Assembly (NCBI RefSeq): GCF_921293095.1
Contig: NC_060246.1
Coordinates: 136,958,198-137,022,197, forward strand
Source of the DNA: Ischnura elegans
Lineage: Eukaryota; Arthropoda; Insecta; Odonata; Coenagrionidae
DNA: 64,000 nt
Direction: 5' to 3'
Made by a program: the position numbers and the translations under genes. This document shows, in pieces, positions 11,401-23,400 of the stretch. Positions within the stretch are counted from its first letter, which is position 1; each line of letters starts with the position of its first letter. The notes under the pieces were generated by a model that was not told the DNA's origin, searched no databases, and was given only the letters and a program-made list of their open reading frames with translations.

Positions 11401-14400
11401 TCTGCATTTTGTTCTTCGTGTCTTTTTTTTCCAAAGATATAATTTTCCACATTTTGAGACCACTATTTGATGTACATGTTCATCAGTGTCAGAAGTAAAG
11501 CTCTTGGAAAAGTATCAATTTTTTGCTGCAATGCCCATTTTATCATCAGAATTGTGATTGAGTGTTGATAGGTTTGGAAATAACCTAAACATTCAGGCAG
11601 GCGTTGCAAAGTTTGCTAGAGGTGATAAGTTTGGTATTCCATATTGTTTTGAAGGTCTCAAGATCCCTGCTGGCAATCAAATACCTTTTGCTTTCTGCAG
11701 GTGGACCTTGAGCGCACCGTGGACGTCCTCTCCTTCCGCTTGCAGTGTGCACATGGAGATCTCAGTGAAAGTGGCATCGCCACAGCCGTTGAGGGTGGGG
11801 GTGATGTGGAGGAGAGCGAGGGCACGAGCAAAGGGAAGGGAACGCCCACTCGTCTGCCTTCAACCTCGCGTTTCCTGGAGGGGAATTTCCACGACATGTA
11901 CAGAGGGCCAGAGACGGAGCACTTGGTGAGAGATCTGAAGCCAGGCGAGCAGTACACATTCAGAGTATGCTGTCGTGTGGAAGGTGATACCGAGTGGAGT
12001 GCTTGGAGTTTACCTCGGGTTGCTGCCACAAATCAAGACCATTTCTGTGAGTGCATTTTGCTCAATGTTTATTGGTTTGATACATGTTTATGCAGGGTAC
12101 CCACTCAACCTTGAAAACCTTAAAACCGTGAATAAGCCGTGAATTTCATATACCGTGAAAAAACCTGTAAAAAGCCGTGAATTTCGTCACAAAACCTTAA
12201 AAATCTTGATTTTACGATGGTAGAACTACGATTGACCGATTAAAAGAAAAATGGACATTTCGATCATATTTCAAGATCAGTCACGCGCAGACATGGCCAC
12301 GGATTTATCTGCACGCGTATATTGGAAGCGCAATTATTGGTCCGTGTGCCATGATGGCACATTGCACTTAAGCCTATACCAAAGCCGGAAGACTGGTAAC
12401 CAAAGTGTTCATTAACACTTGCGAAAATTCAGACACTTCTTAACTTCCCTGCCACCCTGGTCCCTCTCTCTATTTTCCCACTCACAACCATAGCAGGAGC
12501 AGAATTTTGCTAACCATATGTGACGTCTGGAGAGGTAGCACTCTGATTGCTGCGTTTGCATTCACGGCATCTGTCGCGTTTGTTAAATTTTTAGTTAACG
12601 TGCGGCCGATGATTGTTAAGTGATCAATATTTCTGCCTAAATGGTTTATGTACAAACCGTGAATTCGAAGACATTTAGACCGTGAAAACCTGGAAAAACC
12701 GTGAATTTTATAAGTTAGATTGAGTGGAAACCCTGTTATGCCTACAGTAAAACTTTGATTTTACGCAGTTGGAGGGACCAAAATATGGGCACTGCGTAAA
12801 ATCAAAGTGTGTAAAATCAAGAGTTGGTATTGAGGAGGAGTATAGTTTTCAGGATAGCACTTGCTCATTATTGCTCGGAAAATGAAGCCTAATAATCTTA
12901 TTTACTCAAAAGCAACACCACAGATGACGTGTTACCTCAAGAGAAACAACGTTGCATTCCTGAACAGTGTTTCCCAAGGTTGAACAAAATGGTTGAAATG
13001 CCATTTCTGGCTCTAAGATTACTTCTGTTACCCAGGAGAAATTTCGGAATGGTGATACTAAATGGTCGCAGAGAAGCTAATTTTTGAAAATATTCTCATT
13101 CAAAGGAGCTTTCAGGATATCCATTTAACCACCTGCAGACAAAGAAAGATTGGAGATTGAAGAAATGAGATACCTGAGGATTAGTTCAAAGTTTACTGGG
13201 ACTAGCCGCGGTGATAACTTTTACGGGAGTCACCCTCAACTTTCGCACGATACCTGAGGATAGTCATCCTAATTAACCCCATTAACAGGGAGCAAACTTT
13301 TGCTAATACATCACAAAGGCTTTACACCCTGTGGGCCTGGGTTCAAGTCCTGGCAGTAGCAGAGACTTATCAGAGTTGGCCCTATCCCTACTTGAGTCTA
13401 ATGTGGAGGGCACTTCCAGTGCACCACTCTGTCCATCAGATGGGAAGTTAAGTCCTGGTCCCTTTTGAGCTTATCATTACAACCTGGCCTATGCCAACAT
13501 AGGGTTCCTATCCCCCCAGCCATTACTTCATGGTGCTAATGATCCCAGTTGTTGGTTGCCTCCAAATAGCATACCATAGATAATACGGAGTACACAGGAC
13601 CCAGGATATTCGGAAATTCAGATTTTTCCGGTGCTTAGATCACTTTTTTTAAATGAGCTATTTAAATGACCGCATAACTGCCGTCATGCCGCCCGTGATG
13701 AATAAAAAATGACTAATAGTCTGAAAAATTTTCCTTCTTTATAATTTATACGCATTAAAAAAGCATTTCCCCAAGAAATTTTAGCATTAGTAGATTGACT
13801 CTTCCGGGAATAGCTTCTCTGTCGGCATTCTTCCGCGAATTCAGCGCCGGGACCTTCGACTCACAAGCCGTCTGACTGGTGTGACTCAGCTTCACGTAAT
13901 ATTTTGCTTCCCCATATCTGATAACAACACCGGACACTTTTTGTATTTCGATTTAATGGTACTAAGCCATTCCTGAGTTTAAAGGGACTGCCTTATCACT
14001 CTCGTCTTGAATTTGACTTCAATGATTACATGACGATTGACGACGCGAGTTATTCTCCGAGGGCATTAACTCCCGTTCTGTTAAAACGCTTGCCACCTAG
14101 CGAAGTTAAGCTAATAGCTATTCAAGTTCCAACCATGTTAATTTAAACCCTCTGACAATGAGATACAAGTTGAGTCGGATCTGATAAGCGCGCAGCGCAA
14201 GCAATTTTCCCTCGCCTCCATTTGTCCCGCAGATGTGGGGTTAGCCTGGGAATGAGACAATGCATTCCTCTTTTACCAACGTGTTGAATCACCATCGACT
14301 TACGTCCATACTAGAAGTACGACTATCTTTTTTGGATCACCTTGGAAGCCAAAATTGTGGCACGGGAGTATTTTTAACGACTCATTTCGCCGTTATATTT

Positions 14401-17400
14401 CGCTGGGGCGACGGAAAACATAGCGTTGGCAAAATTCTAGAAAGCCTTGCGTTGGGGATAGATATTCCGTAGCTCATAATTCTGGATATAAACAGCGTCG
14501 ATCAATAAGTCGAATAATAAACGAAGGGTGATAATGTTAATATCTCCAGCGATCATGTCTTGATCAAAAGTAGTTACGCATACCCGGCGATTGCCGTGTG
14601 TTTTAGGTTTCGATATCCTTCTACGGCGAATTTGAACTAAGAACGACATTCGCGTTCGTAATGGAGCGTGAAATATTACTGAGAGGGCTCACGGGGAAGC
14701 AATATTTACATTCGCGATGTTTTTAGTTTCACGCTCAACAGCGCGACATCATTTCAACCGTTCCTGTATTCATTTTTGCAACTCATTGAGACGAAATAAT
14801 AACCTAACTTCATATTGCTCCAGTCGGATTTTCAAAACAAGCCGAAAGACAACTGCGTAAAATCAAGATTAGCGACCTCTTGGGGGCTGGGGTTATGCTG
14901 CGCAAAATCGAAAAACTACGTAAAATCAAGAAAAGATGTAAAATCGAAGTTTCACCATTGCAATTCCCTATGCTTTCCGGCTGGACTTGAGTGCCGCTGC
15001 GTAAAAACGAGACTTGATGTATAATCGAAGTTTTACTGTATTTCGCTATCCATACATTAATGCATTTGTTAAAAGTAAATCACTGCTGAATACAGGGTGT
15101 ATGGTGACTGGGAAAACATGGAGAATAAGGAATCATGCATGTATTTTTAGTCCTTGGAATTATGCATGAGTGTTTGCTCCAAACGGGAATTTCAACATAC
15201 AGCACACTCCCGATTATCGGGGCTAATGGCGGGGATGGATGCACAAATAATCGAAAAACATGGATAACCCAAACTTTCACTTAATGTCTTGTAATGTTTG
15301 TAATTCATTTAAAACAAACAATATATTATTATTTATGCAGTTATTCCTCTTATTTTAGAATGCTTCTCGGACTCATTAAGGGCTTTATTCGCCAGTTTGC
15401 GATCTTTTTGCGGTGATGAAATGGTTGTACTCATATTTGTAATGCTCCATGTAAGCCTGGTTTCGAAAACCACACATCCGTGGCTGTGTAATCATGGATA
15501 CAGAAAAGTGGTTCGCACGAATGCTTCAAAACCACTGCTCACGTAGGAAACTACACTATCGGGCACCACACCACGTAGTCACCTCTCGCACAAGTTGCCC
15601 AGGTGGCAACTGCCATGGGACGTGTATCCGTGATCACGAAGCGTGGTGGTGCACTGCGAGGCTTGGAAAACAGGAACACGGTGCTCCCGTGAATGCAGTT
15701 AGTGCACGATCGCTTCTGTTTTGCGAAGGGAAGTCTAACGGAAATAATAAAACCCTGTGTATCCCAACATTAATGCCGTAATTCCGGCGATTTTGCGTTT
15801 GCGTCCATTTTATTTTTTTATAAAGATCATGGAAAAAATTGAGCAAAAGTGAAAATCATGCACGGATAATCTGCAACACGGATGTACCGCAGCCGGATAA
15901 TCTAAAGTCTGTTGTATTTTATTTTGAATTCAATTCACATAAAATTTTGCCTATTTTTTATCCTAAAATGTGTTGGTCGTAATTTTAAGTGCAGTAGCTT
16001 AGTAGAATTTTTATAGCTGCATCAAAACGCAATATTGTTTTAAAGTACTGAAGAAGTTTTGGATGTTTTAAAATCCTTATTTATCACAGTGATCACATGA
16101 GATTAACCTGGAATTTTGTAAAATTTCCCTGGAAAACCTAGAATTATGAATGAATTTTTGTGCTTTGTTTGGCTGGATACCCCGTAAATATCCAATCTTC
16201 TCACCTGATCAGGTACCAAACACTCGCATGCACGTACCACTGCAGTCAGTATCTGAGTTTAGAATGCAGTTTTAAAAGCCTTAGCAATTAAAAAGTTAAC
16301 TTTCAAACATAGGCATGGTTTAGAATGAAGGGTTATCAACTCAAAATGGAAATAAAACACGTAGGCATTTCAACAGTTCCATCGTATCTTTTAGTGTTGT
16401 TGCTAATTTTTGGTAAAATTACATTCAATCATTGAGACTTCATGCTCATGTCCCACCCCCAAATTCTTGGAATGTGTGTTTTCCTGCTGGTACAAATTAT
16501 TCTCTAGAAAAATTGGTAATATGTTACTTTATTCACTCATGATTATATTACGCCTGGTGCTATCATTAATGTTGAGTGTATGAACTTAATGTACTTCATT
16601 AATGCACATTAATTACAATAACCTAAGCAAGTTAACAGTTGATATGTTGATGAAGCCAGGTAAATGTTTGAGAGTGCATTTGCAGTGGTATTTTCAATGC
16701 CTTTAACTTTTTAACCTAACCTTCTTTTCATTTACAGGCTGGGAAGACAAAAACCCTAATTATTTGGTGACCAATGAAAATAAAATAGCCACGAAAATCA
16801 CATCGGATCCATCGATTCTCTTCTCTAGATCAGCGCAGTTTGGTTCTGGCCATTCAATTGAGTTCACGGTATGGAATGCACTTGTTATTTATTTAGGAAT
16901 AACTGATCGTTATGCATGTTTTTACATTTTATTGGTCCTTACCCCTTCTCTGCCAATTATTGGCTATGTCTTGTAAGGTTTTTCATCTTCAAATGAATGA
17001 ATAGCAGCTATTTCCAAAATTAGTTTTCCTGAGTAAAAGAGTTTTCTATGGCTGTAAAGCAGTGGTTCCCAACCTTTTCTTATTTGAAGCAGCCCTGGAA
17101 AGCCTTTCAAAAGTTCCCGGCACCCTTATAAGGAAATAGATATTTAAAATCCCCGTAGCTTTTTTATTATTATTTATTTATTTGTTTCATTTCGAGAGTT
17201 TGCATGCAACAACACCTTATACCTAGTCCTAGATGATATGAGAATACTGTTTACACTGATTCTGCCTTAATAAAAAAAATAGTATTACGATACAAATATG
17301 TAATTGTGACAAGTTTTTCTGTAGTTGCACAATGTATTCAAGTAGTTACAGTGTTACACTATGATACAAGACAGACACACAAATAGACCACAGTGCACCA

Positions 17401-20400
17401 TGCATGTATACTCAGTGTGAAACTTGTGATTGATGCTTGGAACACAAACTCTTGATATCAGGTCTTATTGTTGACAATGCCACCTGCATATCGTCCTCCA
17501 GTGAAAGAAGCCTATTTCTTTGTTTCGATTTTATTGTAGCCATGGCAGAAAATGCCTGCTCGCACAGATACGATGTGGAGAAGGGCAAAAGTAGAGAAAT
17601 AGCTTTCTGACCCAAATTAGGGTATTCCCCCAATGTTGCATGCCAAAAAGCTGCCAGTGTCACGTCACTCTTCTCAAATTTGACTTTCAGTGTTGAATCA
17701 GCAGACATATCAAGAAATTCGTCACATTCTATTGCCGTGAAGTCCAGCTCTTCAGCCATGTCAGCCAGTTCGAAGGGTGATACAATCCATTCTAGTTTTT
17801 CTGTAGACAGCGATGGAAAATACTTATCAACTGCTTCTCTCAGCTGTTCCAAGTGATTAAGAATCAGATTTTTTACAGTTCCAAAGCCGTTATATCCTGC
17901 TTGTTGAAGAGAAGGGAAGATTGACACATCGTCTCTCTGAACAGCCGACTTCTATGATTTTAGCTTTCTCTGGAAACCTTTCATCTTGTTAACTGATGTT
18001 ACAATTCCCTCAAGTCTTCCTTGCATTGAGAGATTTAGTTCATTCAGCTTCATGAAAATGTCTGCCTAATATGACAGCTTCAAACACCAAGCATGATTTT
18101 CAAGCAGCTTTATGAATATATCATGTCTCTCCTCTCGGAAAAACTCTTTTAATTCTTCTTTGAGTTCAAGAACGCGGTTCAGTACACGACCTCTTGATAA
18201 CCACCTTATGTCAGTATGCAAAATCAGTGAAATATGATTCGCACCCATTTCTTGGCACATCTTTTGAAAAACTCTATTTTGCAGTGGCCTGGATTTGATT
18301 AAATTAACCATCTTGACAGCCTGGTTTAAAACCTCAATTAACTCTTCTCCACACGTCTTGGCTACTAAAGCCTCTCTGTGTAGGAAGCAGTGAGTTGTAG
18401 TTATAGATGGATTTTCTTTCAATGCCCTGGTGATGAAGCCTTTGTACTTCCATATCATCGACGGTGCACCATCAGTACATATGCCACAACAGTAATTCCA
18501 TGAAAGACCATGTTCAGTGAGGTACGAATTTACAGATGCAAAGATATCCTCTCCAGTAGTTGTAGTCTGTAACTCTTTGCAAAACATAAACTGTTCCACA
18601 ATATCCTTGTCAATGAATTTGCAAAACCCAAGCAGTTGGCATTTTCCAGCTATGTCAGTACTCTCATCTACCTGCAATGCGAATTTTCTTTTCGATTTTA
18701 TCTGCTTCACAACTTCTTCATTAATATCTGTTGACATTTCAGATATCCTACGGCTGATTGTGTTGTTGGAAAGAGGTACTTTCGAAATCTGTTCCTGAGC
18801 TTCTTTGCCAAGTATTGTTTCTACAATTATGTTGCATGCAGGGCCAATGATTTCTTCACCAGTTGTATGAGGCTTCATTTTCTTTGCTATCAGCTCTGCT
18901 ACTCTGAAGGAAGCTTCAAGAGCAGTGTCAGCTACTGTTACCTTCTTGACCATTTTAGTAGCCGCCTTACTTTTCCCTTCTAACATACGAGAAAAATATG
19001 CCATGTCCTTCTGTGACACAAAAGGGTGTTTGCTATTGAGGTGCCGCTTGAGCTTACTTGGTACCATGGCCTCATTGCTGAGTGTAGCTCCACAAACTAA
19101 ACACACAGGATGCGGATTATCTTCATCATTGTTTGAAGTAAAACCATATGCTAAATAGGCATCAATATATGTCCTTTTATTCGAGAGAGATGCGTGTTTC
19201 CCCTTTTCGCAATTTGATTCAGATGGAGCAGGAACACCTTCAGTGTTTGACTTCGAAGCAGTACCAATACTGGAAGCCACCATTTGGTCTGGAGATTCAT
19301 CCGCCTGTACTTTTCGCTTCCTCACTACGAACTTATCCATCCTTCTTTTGCGACGCTGTCAGATAAGATATATTCTGAAAAAAAGGAAAAAATCACAGAG
19401 GCTTAAATTAGTTTCTCATAGTTAAGTAGAGAGTGACAAACACAGTTTTAGCGTATCACAAGAATTGCACTTGATCACAAATTTACGTGCACTCGTGCAC
19501 GTGCTGCTTAATACAATACCTTCTGCCTCCTTTGATTCACCAATCAGTACTGAGGCATGCTGGCGAGTGGCGACTGGCGACTCGCTGTGCGCCCTGTCCT
19601 GTACGTGTGTTATATGCGTCAATCCACAACCCTCACTGAGGAACGGGTGGGGTGGAGAAGGACTCTCCGCTATCTCGGTAGTCCCCTCCCTCCCTCCCCC
19701 TGCCCGCCAAGAGAGAATGACGTTAGTGCAATTTTTTCCCCGAAATTTTGGCGGCACCCTCAAAAGATCTCACGGCACCCCTTAGTGCCACGGCACACCG
19801 GTTGGGAACCACTGCTGTAAAGGGTAAGGAACATGACTGCTATGAAATCAATAAGCCTAAGTACCGTATAAGCGCGTGTAAGAGGCGCACCTTTTTTCCC
19901 AGAAATTGCAGCCGTAAATGAGGGTGCGCCTCTTACACAAATTTCTTATCTTCCCCCCCCTCCCCTTCACCAGTCGAAAGTCAAAGGGGAACTGAGTGGC
20001 CTTGGTTTCCAGTGTGAGTCAGTCATCTGAAACCCTAGGTCAAAAACAAGCGGCAGGCAGGGGAGTTTCTCCCTTAGTGACGTATTTTTAAAATGCTCCT
20101 GTTTGCTTTTCTTGTAAGCATCGCGCCGTCACGTCGGTACCCCAGAGGTGAGCATGGAAGATCTCGCAGGGTTTTTCGCTCCAGAGGGCGCGCTAAATTT
20201 ACTGCCACGAAAGGGCTTCCCACGGCATTTATACTGCATATAGTAATCACTTTTCAAACATAGAGAAATGCGTAGTTTTGAAGGACATACCTGGTTAATA
20301 GCCAATATCTGTCTTGCCAAGTAATTTCCATTACGCTGAGGACCTGATTTTCCAAAAATCATCTTCAGACGCTAATATGAGGATTATGGCAACTGAAAAT

Positions 20401-23400
20401 TATATTGGCATCAAAACCTGCGCTTTAAAAAATTTGAACGAGTGTGTTCATTGTTGGACTAAATTGTGGATGGAAGAAATCAGAAATACTTACAAGTGAA
20501 GAGCGCGGAAGGAGAGGTCGAGGGGAAGGAGCGCGATCCCTCCGTCTTCGAAGCAAGCAACGAAATACGAAGGGGAAGGAGCGCGCTCCCTCCCCTCCGT
20601 ATTTCAAGCTACGAGGCTATGAGTGAAGCAGCACGGGAAGAACACGTCCAATCTTGCATGTGACGTCGTTGCCTTCAAAGCGAAGGGGCGAAGGCGCAGC
20701 AATGTGATATACGCAGTTTGCGTTGCCTAAAGTTTCCAGTCCGTCTCGTCTTGTTTGAATGTGCTTATGCTACGCTTGTTTCTTCCAAAATTGTCCTGTT
20801 TGGACTATTTTGAATATCAGTAGCCTTGTTGTAACTATAAATCTTTGTGTCAAACAATTAGAGCTTAAAAAACTTAAATTCTGTCAGATATGCGTCGCGT
20901 TAGATCTCTTTCTTTTTTTGAACCTCGTGCGTGTCTTACAATATTGAAAGCTATCGAGATATCTTCGGGCTCAGTAGATGACTCACCCAGCATTTGGCCT
21001 CCATAAACTGAGAGATCGATCAGGTCAGTTGGTGAGACGGGGTAGGGATGAAACACGTTTCCATTGTTCCCCTGTAACTTGATGTTTTCCTATTTTCCTG
21101 TGGGGTCTCGGAAAGGAAAAAAATGGCAGAGGCATTGGCTGATGGAGGTTTGAATGTGGCTTCATTAAATCTACGAGGTGGTTATTATCCTACGGCGCTG
21201 AGATTGCCCCGATTGTTGTCCAAGCTCTTGGGAAGGTTCATGCTATGAGACTGTCACGTATTGCCTTAAAATTTTCCACGGCTGCAATTCTATTGCAATA
21301 CTCCTGCGAGGGCATTTAAACAAAATTTTTCTTGAATAGTACAAGCATCGTAGAGCAACAGCGTATGCGAAGACAGGATCGGAACTCTTTCTACTCCCTC
21401 TTATGCCGCTATTACCGCCGCAGTTATCAAAATTTCCTTTTTCAATTAATATTGAAAAAGGAAAATTCAATAACTGTCGAACTTCCAGGCGTACTGGAAT
21501 TTCGACAGTTATCGAATATACGTCTGCAACACCACGCAATAGTATTAAAAAAATGCCGCAAAATTTTTTTCTTCATAGCTTCTATGTTCAAAATAGGGAT
21601 GCGCCTCTTACACACGCTTATACGGTATGCTGCTACCCTTAGGGGTCGAGCTAAGCCCATTTCTCTACTACTGGGATTGACTCTCTGATTGGATTCAAGC
21701 ATAACTTAGTGGAACTGCTATCTTATGCCAAATAAATGCACATTTTTTCCATAAAATGCAATTTAAAATACCAACCAGAGTTTCACACATTCTATTGGCA
21801 TTTTCAAGGTTCAAACAACAAGTAAAATGTAGTGGGAAAGAGAGGACGCTGGGGAATAGGAGGTTAAGGTTGTCAGGGAATGGTGATTAGAGAAACCGTA
21901 TTGACTATTTAGGTGACTAATGAACTAAAAGCCATTCATTTATATTTCATATTATTTGGACAATTAAATGATTATTCTTTCAATATTCCACACTTCTTAG
22001 TTACAATACCACCTACTCATGCTACATGCTACACATCAAAGGACGGCGTATACAATTTCGTTTGTTTGGATATGCAGAAGAAACCCTGGTAAGGTCAAGG
22101 AAAAGTGTGGAGGGGTAGTGAGGTGGTTTAACTATATATGAATGGTTTTTTGTGATGAATATGGAAGTGTGTCAATTACTTCAATTTGAATAACATGGCC
22201 ATTAAAAGAGATGGGTGGAAGTAGAGGAGATTGGTATGAAAGAATGTTTTTTATGAAAGGTGTCAAGTTGTCAGAGTTAAGGCCTGATGATTATTATATG
22301 AGAGGATATATCACAAAACTAAAAGATTTAAAATACTGTGTATGTCTGAATATAGTCCCCCCCCTTTTTTTTTTCAAAAAATGCCTGTAAAGCGGGGGAC
22401 TGTATTCAAATACATTTTTTTTAACTTTTCCCGAAACTGAAGCCTCAAAATTATGGGGGGGACTATATTCGGAGAAATACGGTAATAATTTCCTTTTTTC
22501 TTGTGAGAGGGCAAGGTTCTCTGGTCCCAGTGTGCTCGAATTATTGAGGTATGTTGTTGTGCACCCACACCTCAATTATCAATTTTATGATTGGTACTGT
22601 TCTGTCTAATATTATGAGGCCTTGTTCCAGTTCAACACTCAATTTTTATTATTGCTTTTAAAAATCTGCAATGCACGGCAATCCCTGCACCCCATGCAGC
22701 CTTTGCCCAAGTAAGAAATGTATTTTGGTATAATTTTATTTTTTCTGCTCATAAACTGCGACGTAGTTACTTTTGACGTGGTTATTATCCTACGATGCTG
22801 AGATTCCCCCGCTTATTGTTCAACCTCTTGGGAAGGGTCACACTATGTGCCAGTTGTATTTTGGCTTTTCTATTTTCCACAGCTGAAATTCTGCTATGCA
22901 ACATCTGCGAGAGCTTACAAACAAAACTGTTCATGAGTTGGACAAGAATTGCATGCGACGGCGCATTCGAAGAGAGGATTGGAACTCTTTCCACCCTTAT
23001 GTCCCACGTTGTATTCATTGAAGCTATTATTTAAAATTTCAGATCCAGGTCCGATGTCTTCCGAGACTTTGGATCTGATGTATCCGATGAAGGGCAATAT
23101 CTGCTGATATTTTGATCCGAGGTATCCGATCCGACCATCCCTAGTGAAAACATTTTGTGAACAAATCAGGGAAATCATGTATTCCTTTAAGCAAGATATT
23201 CATGTATCAATTGATCTGTTTTCATCATTAAAGAAGTTGACTTATACTATTTGGTCTCTCACCCAGCTGAAAACCTATGAGTATCTCATCCTACCTCTAC
23301 ATATCAGGAAAAGTGTACCAAAATACGTTTTTTTTAAAAGGTCTCACATTTCCTTGTGCATTAAGATTAAACAAGTTATTTGATTTCAATTTTGCATTTT

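Noticed and set aside
13755-13937. Identical 60-codon frame at 13755-13937 and 58064-58246
   Set aside because: Identity reflects the near-identical DNA of two transposon copies, not protein conservation; the related family B version is diverged at the DNA level in the same way.
17412-19340. Domesticated ZBED-type host gene
   Set aside because: Perfect terminal repeats and an 8-bp target duplication enclose it and it has two stops, so it is a transposon gene.
22336-22482. CRISPR-like or clustered short repeats
   Set aside because: The repeated words are inverted MITE arms, not regularly spaced direct repeats; no array exists in the window.
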